From NCBI RefSeq assembly GCF_013393345.1, contig NZ_QJRF01000077.1, positions 97,129 to 161,128 of the forward strand: 64,000 nucleotides of DNA, written 5' to 3'. The notes under the pieces are model-generated. The model had not been told where the DNA came from and did no database searches. It saw only the letters and a list, made by a program, of their open reading frames with translations. Each line of letters begins with the position of its first letter. The first letter of the stretch is position 1. The position numbers and the translations under genes were made by a program. Positions 1 through 8,687 of this stretch are shown here, piece by piece. This DNA comes from Pseudomonas taiwanensis (GTDB taxonomy: Bacteria > Pseudomonadota > Gammaproteobacteria > Pseudomonadales > Pseudomonadaceae).

Positions 1-858
1 ACCCTGATCGCCACCCGTGACGCAAAGGCCGCGCCGTTGCTCCAGGCTCTCTGCCTAGGCGAAGTGCTGCCGGTACTGGCCCATGAGGAAGCCGAAGCGC
101 GGGGCAACACAGCCCGAGTGCAGACCAGAGCCACCGCCATCGCTGGTGACCGTTGGCACCTCAATGGTGAGAAGGTCGCGGTGGTCGCCGGAAACGTCGC
201 CGAACTGCTGATCGTCTCCGCACGCACCAGCGGCAACCAGGACGACGAGCAAGGCATTAGCCTCTTCCTGGTGGATCCGAAGGCTCCGGGTGTGGAGCGT
301 CGAGACGTGCGCCTGATCGACAATCGCTGGGCAAGCCACATCTACCTGCGCGACGTGGAAGTCAGCCAGAAGAACCTGCTGGGCGTCGCCGGCCTCGGCC
401 TGGCCGCCCTGCGCCACGGCATCGAGCAGGCCACGGTTGCACTCTGTGCCGAAGCCGTTGGCGTCATGGAGCGTTCTCTCTGGATCACCCGCGACTACCT
501 GAAGATCCGCAAGCAGTTCGGCCAACTGCTGGGCGACTTCCAGAGCCTGCAGCACCGCATGAGCGAGATGCTGATCGAGCTGGAACTGTCCCGCGGGATG
601 CTGCACTACGCACTATCCAGCCTGGACAAAGGCTCGGCCGAACGCGCCCGCGCGCTGTCGGCGGCCAAAGCCCATATCGGCAAGAGCGGTCACTTCGTCT
701 GCGGCCAGTCCATCCAGTTGCACGGCGGTATCGGGGTCACCGAGGAGTACGTAATTGGCCACTACTTCAAGCGCATGACCCTGATCAATAGCGCCCTGGG
801 AAGCAGCATGCATCACTTCGAGCAGCTGGCGGCTCAAGAGAAATCAGCCGTCGCCTGA
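1..858 (+). CDS. acyl-CoA dehydrogenase, beta-type subunit (5' end outside window)
   Basis: The reading frame is open from base 1 to a TGA at 856-858, so only the last 285 residues are present. It is an FAD-dependent acyl-CoA dehydrogenase. The middle beta-barrel domain is followed by the C-terminal helical bundle carrying RKQFGQLLGDFQSLQHR and LHGGIGVTEEY. The family oxidises acyl-CoA to 2-enoyl-CoA. The C-terminal LHGGIG..EY type, without a YEGT catalytic loop, matches the second (beta) subunit of two-subunit sterol-type dehydrogenases, as in the complete pair at 18189-20560. Its alpha partner would be expected just upstream, outside the window. Two hairpins follow the stop, so this is the last gene of a rightward operon. 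The family call is firm; the substrate is unknown. Confidence 0.9.
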   Translation, partial: TLIATRDAKAAPLLQALCLGEVLPVLAHEEAEARGNTARVQTRATAIAGDRWHLNGEKVAVVAGNVAELLIVSARTSGNQDDEQGISLFLVDPKAPGVERRDVRLIDNRWASHIYLRDVEVSQKNLLGVAGLGLAALRHGIEQATVALCAEAVGVMERSLWITRDYLKIRKQFGQLLGDFQSLQHRMSEMLIELELSRGMLHYALSSLDKGSAERARALSAAKAHIGKSGHFVCGQSIQLHGGIGVTEEYVIGHYFKRMTLINSALGSSMHHFEQLAAQEKSAVA

Positions 859-904
859 GCACGAGTGGAAGCCCGGGCGTCGATTGCTGTCCGGGCACAT
901 CGGG

Positions 905-929
905 CACCCTCCAACGCCGTTGGAGGGTG
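905..929 (+). terminator. hairpin downstream of the acyl-CoA dehydrogenase
   Basis: A perfect 11-bp inverted repeat (CACCCTCCAAC / GTTGGAGGGTG) around a 3-base loop, 47 bases after the stop codon. It is followed by a pyrimidine-rich stretch rather than a clean T-run. It is probably the first of two stacked termination signals. Confidence 0.55.
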
Positions 930-936
930 TTCCTTC

Positions 937-978
937 ACAAGGCATGCTCGGGCTCGTCCGGCCATGCCTTGTTTTTTT
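937..978 (+). terminator. rho-independent terminator
   Basis: A perfect 10-bp stem (ACAAGGCATG / CATGCCTTGT) with a 16-base loop runs directly into a T7 tract. It closes the rightward operon ending at 858 and separates it from the convergent hydrolase at 1043. Confidence 0.8.
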
Positions 979-1042
979 GCGGGGAACAAGCAGGCCCTCG
1001 CTCTACTTATCGAAGCATCGCCGAGAGCGACGTCTGCACTGC

Positions 1043-1777
1043 TCAAGCAAACCGGCGCAACACCTCGGCCAGCAACTCTGGATGGGACACAAAAGGCTCG
1101 TGAGGCGTATCGATCTCTACCACCTCCTCACACCCCAGCCGCTCGGCAAAGCGCCGCTGCCAGAGTGGTGGCAGGATATCGTCACGTAAGGTCAGGACGT
1201 AGCTCGCCACTATCCCGACCTCCCGGTAACCCCGCCTCGACACAGGCTCGAATTGAGCCGCGGGTGGCGTTTGGTCTTGACTGACTTCGCTGAGCAGCCA
1301 TTCGAGCTGTGCCGGACTGAGATCCCGACCGAAGATAGCGACACTAAGCGCCTCGGGTGACGTGGCCGCCAGATCAACCGGCCAACCCACCTGCTCCGGA
1401 TTGTCTCCCTGCCGTCCCGTCCCCAACATCTCCATGATGGTCTGGCCTTCTTTCGGCACGGCCGTGGTCAGGTAGGCCAGACGCGAGAAGAGCGAGGGGT
1501 CCTCCACAGCCATCATCGGCAGCAGCACACCTGCAATGGAGTGACCGACCAGGACGCCACCGCACACTCCGAGGGCTCGAAGCTCGTCATTCAGCTCCCG
1601 AGTGATGGAGGTCAGCGTCGCGTCCTGCGGATCGCGATGACGCTTGCGCCCACAGCCTGGCATATCCAGCAGGATAATACGGTCGAAGTTATGACCACCC
1701 GCACACAGCGTTGCGATCAGAGGCTCCCAGCACCAGGAACCATGCTGACCGCCGTGGAGGAAGATCAAGTCTGCCAT
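1043..1777 (-). CDS. alpha/beta hydrolase, small esterase-like
   Basis: A 244-residue cytoplasmic alpha/beta-hydrolase. The oxyanion HGG motif follows the first strand near residue 8, the nucleophile elbow is GHSIAG near residue 98, and a late DTPHEPF supplies the histidine. Its length and layout resemble the hydroxynitrile-lyase/esterase branch of the fold (methyl esterases and similar), so it may cleave an ester or C-C bond of a pathway intermediate; the reaction is not determined. It lies downstream of the thiolase at 1856 on the same strand, but a strong hairpin at 1808-1843 sits between them, so it may be expressed at a lower level or from its own promoter. Confidence 0.8.
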   Translation of the reverse strand: MADLIFLHGGQHGSWCWEPLIATLCAGGHNFDRIILLDMPGCGRKRHRDPQDATLTSITRELNDELRALGVCGGVLVGHSIAGVLLPMMAVEDPSLFSRLAYLTTAVPKEGQTIMEMLGTGRQGDNPEQVGWPVDLAATSPEALSVAIFGRDLSPAQLEWLLSEVSQDQTPPAAQFEPVSRRGYREVGIVASYVLTLRDDILPPLWQRRFAERLGCEEVVEIDTPHEPFVSHPELLAEVLRRFA

Positions 1778-1807
1778 TCTGGGTTTCCTTCTCGCCTAGA
1801 AATGAAC

Positions 1808-1843
1808 ATGGCCGGACATCCCATTTCCAGGATGTCCGGCCAT
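1808..1843 (-). terminator. strong hairpin after the thiolase gene
   Basis: A perfect 14-bp stem (ATGGCCGGACATCC / GGATGTCCGGCCAT) with an 8-base loop lies just beyond the thiolase stop codon on the minus strand. Only a short mixed T-rich tail follows. It is a probable terminator or attenuator before the hydrolase at 1043. Confidence 0.65.
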
Positions 1844-1855
1844 TCATTCAAGCAA

Positions 1856-3043
1856 TCAGCCGTAGACTTCGAACAGCCCGGCTGCGCCCATTCCGCCGCC
1901 CACGCACATGGTTACCACCACGTAGCGCACACCACGACGTCGGCCTTCCAGAAGCGCGCTGCCCACCAGGCGCGAACCGGTCATGCCGAAAGGATGACCA
2001 AGTGCAATGCCACCACCATTGACGTTGAAACGCGCAGGGTCGATGCCCAGCTTGTCACGGCAATAGAGCGCCTGGCAGGCGAAGGCCTCGTTCAGTTCCC
2101 AGAGACCTACGTCGCCGACGGTCAATCCATGCTTCTTCAACAATTGGGGAACCGCTGTGACCGGACCTATGCCCATTTCTTCCGGCGCGCAGCCGGTAAC
2201 CATGAAGCCGCGATAGGCCCCCAAGGGTTGCAAGCCGCGCTGTTCGGCCAGTCGTGCCTCCATCAGCAGGCAGGCTGACGCACCATCGGACAATTGGCTG
2301 GCATTGCCGGCCGTGACGCTGCCACCTTCCAGCACCGGCTTGAGGCTGGCCAGGCCTTCGGCCGTGGTATCCAGGCGCAGACATTCGTCCTTGGCAAACA
2401 GGAACTCCCTGTAGCTGACCTCCTTGGTCTCCTTGTTCACCAGCTTGTGCCGGACCTGCAGCGGTACTATTTCCTCATCGAACACCCCCAGGGCCTGGGC
2501 TGTTGCAGCGCGACGATTTGCTTCCAGTGCGAAGACGTCCTGTGCCTCGCGGCTGACGCCGAACTTCTTCGCCACAAACTCGGCGGTCTCGATCATTGGC
2601 ATGTAGGCATGTGGCACGACTTCCACCAGCGCCTCGTCCTTTTCACGTACTGCCCACTCGAGGTAGCTGGGGGTCAGAGCACTGACGTTCTCCGAACCGC
2701 CGCCGATCACGACATCCATCTGATCGACCATGATCTGCTTGGCGGCGATGGCCACCGCCATGAGCCCAGAAGCGCACTGCCGATCGACAGTGGAGCCGGC
2801 GACATTCACGCCCATTCCGGCACGCAGTGCGGCGGCGCGCGCCAAGTTGCGGCCGGCGGTGCCGGCGCCCATGGCCGCACCAATGATCACGTCTTCCACT
2901 TCGGCCGGGTCGATGCCCGCGCGCAGAGCAGCCTGCAGCAGCACATGGCCGGTCATCGAGGGTGACTTGATGTCGTTCAGCGCGCCACGGTGGGCCTTGC
3001 CTATGGGGGTACGCGCGGTGGATACGATGACAGCTTCTCTCAT
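1856..3043 (-). CDS. acetyl-CoA acyltransferase (thiolase II family)
   Basis: A 395-residue canonical degradative thiolase that cleaves 3-ketoacyl-CoA with CoA. The nucleophile is Cys90 in DRQCASGL. The C-terminal [14 protein letters not shown] histidine block and the TMCVGGGMG cysteine block, both required for thiolysis, are intact. It is the only thiolase in the window with a complete catalytic set; the two related proteins at 43433 and 57439 lack the nucleophile. It follows the fused acyl-CoA dehydrogenase at 3065-5407 by 21 bases and is probably co-transcribed with it from the operator-bearing promoter at 5430. The pair would supply the first and last steps of one beta-oxidation turn. Confidence 0.93.
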   Translation of the reverse strand: MREAVIVSTARTPIGKAHRGALNDIKSPSMTGHVLLQAALRAGIDPAEVEDVIIGAAMGAGTAGRNLARAAALRAGMGVNVAGSTVDRQCASGLMAVAIAAKQIMVDQMDVVIGGGSENVSALTPSYLEWAVREKDEALVEVVPHAYMPMIETAEFVAKKFGVSREAQDVFALEANRRAATAQALGVFDEEIVPLQVRHKLVNKETKEVSYREFLFAKDECLRLDTTAEGLASLKPVLEGGSVTAGNASQLSDGASACLLMEARLAEQRGLQPLGAYRGFMVTGCAPEEMGIGPVTAVPQLLKKHGLTVGDVGLWELNEAFACQALYCRDKLGIDPARFNVNGGGIALGHPFGMTGSRLVGSALLEGRRRGVRYVVVTMCVGGGMGAAGLFEVYG

Positions 3044-3064
3044 GAGGTTCTCCAGATGGCCGCT

Positions 3065-5407
3065 TCAGCCACGGGGTGCATTGGGCATGTTGAGGACGGC
3101 CTTGGCCAGGATGTCCCGCTGAATCTCGTTAGCGCCTGCATAGATGGTCACCGGCCGGGACATCATCAGAGGCCAGTGCAGGTCGGTATGCAGATCGCCC
3201 AACTGGACATCGCCCACAATGCCGCCGTACTCGCCGCTGACTTCCAGGTTGAACTCGGTGATCCGCTGCAACAGCTCGGAGACATAGACCTTCAGCACCG
3301 AAGCCTCGGCGCCGGGCTCTATGCCTTCCAGGGCGATGCGATCACATAGCTGGGCGTAGAGCAGGCGATAGTCGTGCAGGTCGGCCTGTAGTCCGGCCAG
3401 GCGATCGAGTACGCCCCGATCAGTCGAAAGCTGCAGTTGTGCTACCAGACGCTCGGACAGGTCCAGCGCGCTGCCTGCCATGGCCGAACTGCCAAGCCAG
3501 ATACGCTCATGGCCAAGCAGTGCCTTGGCCACGCTCCAACCCTGGTGCAACTCTCCCACCAGGTTCTCGGCAGGCACCCGCACCGCGTCGAAGAACACTT
3601 CGCAGAACTCGTTCTCGCCGGCAATGTTGGCAATAGGCCGAATACTCACGCCGGGAGCCTTGAGGTCGATCAGCAAGAAGCTGATGCCCTGCTGCTTCTT
3701 CTCGAACTTGCCGGTGCGCACCAGGGTGAAGATATGGGTGCAATCGGTGGCGTGGGTGCTCCAGATCTTCTGCCCGCTGACGACGAATTCGTCGCCCTCG
3801 CGCACCGCCTGGGTGCGCAGGCTGGCCAGGTCAGAGCCGGCGCCCGGTTCCGAATACCCCTGGCACCAGACATCCTCGCAACGCAGGATGCGCGGCAGGT
3901 AATAGGCCCTCTGCGCCTCGCTGCCCCACTTGATCAAGGTCGGGCCGAGCTGGGTTTCACCGTTGTCGATAATCCGCCCTACTCCTGCGCGTTCCATTTC
4001 CTGCTGGTAAATCCACTGCTTGCTGAAGGAAATTCCCATGCCGCCATGTTCGCGAGGCCAGGCGGGGGCACGCCAGCCATGATCGTCGAGCAGCCGCAGC
4101 CAGTTGCACAGGTCATCACCGCGCAGGCGCAGGAACGGGCGCCTGTCATTCTGCTTCAAGTGCTTGGGGTAATACTCTTCCAGCCAGCGCCGCAGACGCA
4201 GGCGAAACTCGTCGTCACTCCAGTCACGCGGGTCGCTGGACAGGCTCAAAGCCACGTCCAGCCGGTCGCCACGGGCCAGCTGATCCTGGCGCAGGGACGG
4301 ATACGCCGCGGCAAAGGCTCGACGGTGGGCCTCTACCGAACCTAGCCAGGCCGCGCCGAACAAAGCCGACCTCAGGTAGAGGCCGATATCCACTTCCTCG
4401 GCGAAGCCCATGGCGCCGTGCAACTGCACCGCCTGCTTGCCGGTTATCAGCGCCGCCGTGGCGCAACGTGCCTTGGCAGCGCTAATGGAGGCCAGGGTCT
4501 CGGCGGATAGCGGCGCACGCTCATAACAAGTCAGGGCGTGGCGCCATGCTGCGTTCGCCAGGGAGATTTCAATATGCAGGTCCACGCAGCGGTGCTGCAC
4601 GGTCTGGAATGCGCCGAGGGGGCGCTCGAACTGAACCCGCTGGCTGACATAGTCGATGGTCTGGCGCAGACAACCCGCTGCCTGTCCGGCCAGTTCGGCA
4701 CCGAGGGCCAAGCGCCCGGCGGCCAGCGCCTGGCGCAACGCCTTTTCAGCACCCTCGCCCACTAGCAACGGTTCGGCGAATAGCAACGGCGCCTGCTGGA
4801 AATGCACGTGCGCTTGCGTGCCGATGCCGGCCGCGAAGGCTTCAATGCAGACACCAGGAGCATCAGCCGCGACCGCCACCAAGGCCAACTGGCCCTCCAG
4901 CTGAGCGGACACCAGGAGCACCGAGTCGGCCTCACAGCCAAGAACGAACTGCTTGCTGCCGCTCAGCACACCATTCTCGACGCTGCAGGTCGGCAGGCCA
5001 GGCTCCAGTAGCCTTGCACCTTCCTGCCAGGCCAGCGCGAGCGGACGTTCAGCCGCCTGCAACCAGCCGGCTAGCTGCGCCACGCCATTGGCCGCGTCCT
5101 CGGCGTAAGCGGCATCCAGCAGTACCGACGGCATTACGCAGCAGGCGACGAAAGGCTCGGCCAACAGCCGTTCCCCCATCACTTCTGCCAGTTCGCAGGC
5201 TTCTCGCAGGCCAAGTCCGCTTCCACCCAAATGTTCAGGCAGCATGACCGAGGTCCAGCCAAGGTCGGACATGCCCTGCCACAGACAGCGCTCGAGGGGA
5301 CGTACGCGCCCGATCCAGCCACGCAGGCGGGCCGGCTCATGGTTGCCAGCCAAGAAGTCATTAACCGAGTCCTTGAGCAGTCGCACCACACCAGTATCAT
5401 CATTCAT
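3065..5407 (-). CDS. fused double acyl-CoA dehydrogenase (FadE34-like)
   Basis: A 780-residue protein with two complete acyl-CoA dehydrogenase domains in tandem. Residues about 1-370 are a beta-type half ending in LHGAMGFAEEVDIG; residues about 385-780 are an alpha-type half with YSEPGAGSDLASLRT and SGQKIWSTHA flavin motifs and ending TIYAGANEIQRDI. Mycobacterial FadE34, which oxidises five-carbon sterol side chains, has this single-chain layout in place of the usual alpha2beta2 heterotetramer. The YEGT glutamate of ordinary dehydrogenases is alanine here, as is common in this branch. It is the first gene of a leftward unit with the thiolase, and the operator at 5430 lies 23 bases before its ATG. 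The fold is certain; sterol-type substrate preference is inferred. Confidence 0.92.
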   Translation of the reverse strand: MNDDTGVVRLLKDSVNDFLAGNHEPARLRGWIGRVRPLERCLWQGMSDLGWTSVMLPEHLGGSGLGLREACELAEVMGERLLAEPFVACCVMPSVLLDAAYAEDAANGVAQLAGWLQAAERPLALAWQEGARLLEPGLPTCSVENGVLSGSKQFVLGCEADSVLLVSAQLEGQLALVAVAADAPGVCIEAFAAGIGTQAHVHFQQAPLLFAEPLLVGEGAEKALRQALAAGRLALGAELAGQAAGCLRQTIDYVSQRVQFERPLGAFQTVQHRCVDLHIEISLANAAWRHALTCYERAPLSAETLASISAAKARCATAALITGKQAVQLHGAMGFAEEVDIGLYLRSALFGAAWLGSVEAHRRAFAAAYPSLRQDQLARGDRLDVALSLSSDPRDWSDDEFRLRLRRWLEEYYPKHLKQNDRRPFLRLRGDDLCNWLRLLDDHGWRAPAWPREHGGMGISFSKQWIYQQEMERAGVGRIIDNGETQLGPTLIKWGSEAQRAYYLPRILRCEDVWCQGYSEPGAGSDLASLRTQAVREGDEFVVSGQKIWSTHATDCTHIFTLVRTGKFEKKQQGISFLLIDLKAPGVSIRPIANIAGENEFCEVFFDAVRVPAENLVGELHQGWSVAKALLGHERIWLGSSAMAGSALDLSERLVAQLQLSTDRGVLDRLAGLQADLHDYRLLYAQLCDRIALEGIEPGAEASVLKVYVSELLQRITEFNLEVSGEYGGIVGDVQLGDLHTDLHWPLMMSRPVTIYAGANEIQRDILAKAVLNMPNAPRG

Positions 5408-5429
5408 TTCAGCTTTCTCGCCGCTTAAT

Positions 5430-5448
5430 AACTGATAAACTATCAGCT
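5430..5448. promoter_or_regulatory. 19-bp palindromic operator, site 1
   Basis: AACTGATAAACTATCAGCT, a near-perfect inverted repeat (CTGATA / TATCAG), in the gap between the leftward fused dehydrogenase (5407) and the rightward isochorismatase-like gene (5528). It belongs to the ten-member motif family and shares TATAACTGAT-type flanks with site 3 at 16035. It is placed to control both divergent units. Confidence 0.75.
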
Positions 5449-5527
5449 ATAATGCCTCAGCGACGCAACAAGTCAATGCGTTGGAATAGGCTCGCCTCGA
5501 CAACAACACGTAGAAACTGGAGGTTCC

Positions 5528-6139
5528 ATGCTCAGAGGGTTGGATAAAGGACAGCGCGCTGCGCTGCTGATCAGCGAATGCCAGCAAGGGGTAATCGACC
5601 CTGCTCTGTCGCCGTTCCAGAGCCTGGCCGAACAAGCCGCGGCGCGAAATATCGTGCCGCGCATCGCCCGCCTGGCACAGTGCTTCAGGGATGCAGAACT
5701 GCCGGTTATTCACTTACACGTGGCGCATCGACCAGGTTACCCCGACCTGCCCCGCACCAGCGCGATCATCGTCCGCTCGGTCAAGGACCAGCGAATGATC
5801 GCGGGCAGCCAGGACGTGCTGGCGGTAGATGAACTGCAGCCCCACCCGACAGATATTGTTCACGCTCGCAGTTTTTCCCTGGTGGCTTTCCACGGCACCG
5901 AACTGGACGCCATGTTGCGCCACATGGGCGTGCAGACGCTGGTAGCGGTTGGGGTGTCCACCAATGTGGCGATTTCCGGGCTATCTCTCTGCGGCTCGGA
6001 CCTCGGCTACCAGGTGGTGGTTCCCGAAGACTGCATCGCCGGCGCCTCGGCAGAGAGCCACGAATTCATCCTGCGCAACCTGCTGCCCCTGTACAGCACC
6101 GTGTGCGACAGCGATGCAGTGGTGCAGGCGATAAGCTGA
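5528..6139 (+). CDS. isochorismatase-fold hydrolase lacking the catalytic cysteine
   Basis: A 203-residue isochorismatase/cysteine-hydrolase fold protein preceded by a GGAGG site. The family aligns clearly: LLISECQ at the first strand, FHGTELDAMLR, and GVSTNVAIS at the nucleophile loop. The nucleophile position is Ala148 (family GVxTNxC), the usual first-strand Asp is Glu17, and the Lys region reads VHARSF. The Asp-Lys-Cys triad is therefore not intact, as in true isochorismatases, which hydrolyse vinyl ethers without the cysteine. It stands alone downstream of operator site 1 and divergent from the fused dehydrogenase, so it is probably part of the pathway, but the reaction is unknown. A REP-like hairpin follows it. 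Confidence 0.8.
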   Translation: MLRGLDKGQRAALLISECQQGVIDPALSPFQSLAEQAAARNIVPRIARLAQCFRDAELPVIHLHVAHRPGYPDLPRTSAIIVRSVKDQRMIAGSQDVLAVDELQPHPTDIVHARSFSLVAFHGTELDAMLRHMGVQTLVAVGVSTNVAISGLSLCGSDLGYQVVVPEDCIAGASAESHEFILRNLLPLYSTVCDSDAVVQAIS

Positions 6140-6161
6140 GGACCTGCTCTCTGCGCTCTGC

Positions 6162-6200
6162 GTGGGGGCGGGTTCATTCGCGGATGAATTGGTCCCCCAC
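6162..6200. repeat. REP-like hairpin element
   Basis: A GTGGGGG / CCCCCAC outer stem encloses a TTCAT / ATGAA inner stem around TCGCGG. It lies between convergent genes (6139 and 6242). It resembles the GGGTTCATTCGCGGATGAA core of repetitive extragenic palindromes in many Pseudomonas genomes and may also act as a bidirectional terminator. Confidence 0.6.
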
Positions 6201-6241
6201 ATTTACCGGACGACCATTGGGCTTCCACCGCCCTCGATGCT

Positions 6242-7783
6242 TCAGCTGGCGAAGCGCTCCCTGAGGACATGCTTGAGAACCTTGTTCAGGGTCTCGTTGC
6301 GCGGCAGGCGCTCCACCAGTTCCAACTGCTCCGGGATCTTCTGCACCATGATCCCGCTGGCCCAGAAGTAAGCGACCATTTCCTCGAACGCAAGCGGCGG
6401 CTGGCCCTCGGCAGGCTCGACTACCGCGCAGACCCGCTCTCCCCGCTCGGCGTCGGGTAGGCCTATCACGGCGACTGCGCGCACTTTGGGATGACCGTAG
6501 AGAATATCCTCAAGCTCCCGCGCGGAGATGTTCTCGCCCTTGCGGATGATCACGTCCTTGAGGCGCCCGGTGAGCGTCACCCGGCCATCGGTGCGTAGCA
6601 GGCCGAGGTCGCCGGTGCGGAAGAAGCCATCAGCATCGAACGCATCCGCTTCCAATGCCTTGTCCGTATAGCCCTTGAACACGCCACGGCCGCGTACTCG
6701 TATTTCGCCGCTCTCCCCCACGGCAGCAAGACTACCGTCCGGGCGCACGATGCGCAGCTCTATGTCTTCGACGGGCAGACCTTCGGAGAAGGCCAACTGA
6801 TCGTCTCCATGGCCGGGGGAACCGGCACAGATCAGCGGCACCTCGGTCATGCCGTAGTTGTGGGTCAGCACGCAGCCCAGTTCGGCCTTCACCTGGTAGT
6901 AGAGTTCTGGCGGCTTGGGCGCGCCGCCGCCGCAGAGCAGGCGCAACGATGGTATCAGTGGCTCGCCCGGTTGGCGGCGCTGCTCCGCCAGCAAGGCTTC
7001 GTAGTGGGCAGTGCTGCCACCCGTTGTGGTGACACCGAACTGGCGGAAGATGGCCGACGCTTCTACCGCTTGGAACCTATCCAGCAGCACGGCGCTCATG
7101 CCGCTGGAAAGCAACATGGCGGTATACATGGCACCGCCTATATGGGCGTAGGGGAACGCCACGGTACCCACATCGGCGGATTCGACTCCCATGGCCCGCG
7201 CCAGATTGCGTCCACCGATCATCAGCGTCTGGTCGCTGTGGCAGGCTCCCTTGGGTTCCGAAGTGGTACCCGAGGTGTAGTAGACCCAGCGCACCGCATC
7301 GCCGTCTTCCGGGGCCGGTGGAAGGTCGGCGGCCTTGCCCTGGGGCAGGTCGCCGGACATGACGATGACCTGAGGGGGGCGTTCCAGGCTGTCGCGGATG
7401 CGCTCGGCCATTGCCGGAAAGTCCCGCTCGGCTGCACCTGGAACCAATAGGAAGTCTGAGCGGTTGCGCTCCACGATGCAGCGCACTTCACGCTCGCCAT
7501 AGAGCGAAATGATCGGGTTCTGCACGGCCCCCAGGCGCGCCAGCGCAAGGGCGGTCATTACCGCAGTTATCCCGGTGGGCAACTGCCAGGTCACCACCGA
7601 GCCAGGTCCGATACCGCGCTGCTGAAAGCCGGCGGCCAGGCGCGCCGAAATATCCAGGCCTTGAGAGAAGCTTAGGTGTAGGCGGCGACGCCCGTCGATC
7701 AGCATGTTGGCCTGGGGCGTAAGCACCACTCGGCGCTGCAGCAGTGCCCAGAGCGTTGGTGCTTCCAGGAGTCGATGTTCCAT
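6242..7783 (-). CDS. AMP-dependent acyl-CoA ligase (module 1)
   Basis: A 513-residue member of the ANL adenylating family that activates a carboxylic acid to its CoA thioester using ATP. Visible signatures are the P-loop-like YYTSGTTSEPKGA, the A5-type NYGMTE, the RTGDLG hinge region, GRLKDVIIRKGENIS, and the C-terminal RNETLNKVLK block with the late lysine. It is clearly paralogous to the ligase at 26637, sharing WQLPT and the RKGENISA(R/K)E(L/I)ED stretch. It ends a leftward array (RND, SDR-like, ligase) and starts 5 bases after the SDR-like gene stops, so translation is likely coupled. It may activate the substrate brought in by the transporter genes upstream; the acid itself is unknown. 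Confidence 0.92.
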   Translation of the reverse strand: MEHRLLEAPTLWALLQRRVVLTPQANMLIDGRRRLHLSFSQGLDISARLAAGFQQRGIGPGSVVTWQLPTGITAVMTALALARLGAVQNPIISLYGEREVRCIVERNRSDFLLVPGAAERDFPAMAERIRDSLERPPQVIVMSGDLPQGKAADLPPAPEDGDAVRWVYYTSGTTSEPKGACHSDQTLMIGGRNLARAMGVESADVGTVAFPYAHIGGAMYTAMLLSSGMSAVLLDRFQAVEASAIFRQFGVTTTGGSTAHYEALLAEQRRQPGEPLIPSLRLLCGGGAPKPPELYYQVKAELGCVLTHNYGMTEVPLICAGSPGHGDDQLAFSEGLPVEDIELRIVRPDGSLAAVGESGEIRVRGRGVFKGYTDKALEADAFDADGFFRTGDLGLLRTDGRVTLTGRLKDVIIRKGENISARELEDILYGHPKVRAVAVIGLPDAERGERVCAVVEPAEGQPPLAFEEMVAYFWASGIMVQKIPEQLELVERLPRNETLNKVLKHVLRERFAS

Positions 7784-7788
7784 GATGT

Positions 7789-8583
7789 TTACCAGGCTGC
7801 GCGATGTGCGCCGCCATCCACCGGGATCAGGCAGCCGGTGAGGTAACCACCCAGTTCTGAGCAGAGATAGGTTGCCAGGGACGCGATCTCCTCCGGGCGG
7901 CCCATTCGCTGCACCGGCACACCACGGGACAAGCGCTGGAGCATGTCGTCCAGGGCCATGCCCTTGGCCGCGGCCATCTTGCCCACCTGATCGCGCATAT
8001 GCTCGGTGGCGATCCAGCCGGTGGCGAGGGTATTGACGGTAATGCCGAAGGCAGCGAACTCGTCGGCCAGTTGCTTGTTAAGGGTCACCACACCGGCGCG
8101 CGCGGTGTTGGCTGCCATCAAGCGCAGCCCAGGCGCAGGTTCCTTGGCAGCGGCCGTGCCAATGGTAAGCAGACGCCCCCAGCGCTGTTCCCGCATATGC
8201 GGCAGGGTTGCCCGAGCCAGATGCACCACACTCATCACCAGGCCCTGGAAGGACTCGGTGAAAACGTCGGCGCTGTCCTCCAGAAAGTCCCCGGGATCTC
8301 CGCCATGGACGTTGGTGATGACGATATCCGGTGCGCCGAAGGCCTCACGAGCAAGGGCCACGGCCCGCTGGACGTCGGCCTCGCGGGTCAGGTCTGCGCT
8401 CACCCCGATAGCCATACCTCCGTTGGCGCGGATGGCCGTCACGGTTTCATCCAGGGCTTGCTGACCACGAGCCACCACCACTACTCGACATCCCTCGACG
8501 GCGAGCATCTCGCTGCAGGCCCGGCCTATACCCTTGCTGCCGCCCGAGACCAACGCAATACGTCCATCCAATCCAAGCTTCAT
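7789..8583 (-). CDS. SDR-fold protein without the Ser-Tyr-Lys triad
   Basis: A 264-residue short-chain dehydrogenase/reductase fold, starting at MKLGLDG after an alternative upstream start at 8601. The nucleotide-binding SGGSKGIG and the C-terminal IPVDGG are normal, and ITVNTLATGWI aligns well with FabG-type enzymes. The catalytic motif does not: the YxxxK position reads ANTAR (Ala158, Arg162), and the serine 13 residues before the tyrosine position is Ala145. A standard alcohol/ketone oxidoreduction is therefore doubtful. Related SDRs with an N/R-type motif exist in other bacteria, so this may be a divergent branch rather than a dead gene. It is co-directional with, and tightly linked to, the ligase at 6242. 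Confidence 0.85.
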   Translation of the reverse strand: MKLGLDGRIALVSGGSKGIGRACSEMLAVEGCRVVVVARGQQALDETVTAIRANGGMAIGVSADLTREADVQRAVALAREAFGAPDIVITNVHGGDPGDFLEDSADVFTESFQGLVMSVVHLARATLPHMREQRWGRLLTIGTAAAKEPAPGLRLMAANTARAGVVTLNKQLADEFAAFGITVNTLATGWIATEHMRDQVGKMAAAKGMALDDMLQRLSRGVPVQRMGRPEEIASLATYLCSELGGYLTGCLIPVDGGAHRAAW

Positions 8584-8623
8584 GGTTCGATTTCCAAGCA
8601 TTATTGCGGTTTCAGGCGCACGA

Positions 8624-8645
8624 CAGCAGGCCGGACGGCCTGCTG
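8624..8645 (-). terminator. hairpin downstream of the RND transporter gene
   Basis: A perfect 9-bp stem (CAGCAGGCC / GGCCTGCTG) with a 4-base loop in the 104-bp gap between the RND stop (8688) and the SDR-like start (8583). There is no T-run, so it is more likely an attenuator or mRNA stabiliser than a full stop. Confidence 0.45.
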
Positions 8646-8687
8646 CAAGAGCCCCGCCCTACCCTGCTTCGCCGCCCGGGCGTTCTA

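Noticed and set aside
55-606. Long open frames antisense to real genes (for example 55-606, 9822-11183, 20550-22229, 23966-25219)
   Set aside because: They mirror strongly supported genes on the other strand, a normal result of GC-rich codon bias, and show no domain, ribosome site or sensible composition.
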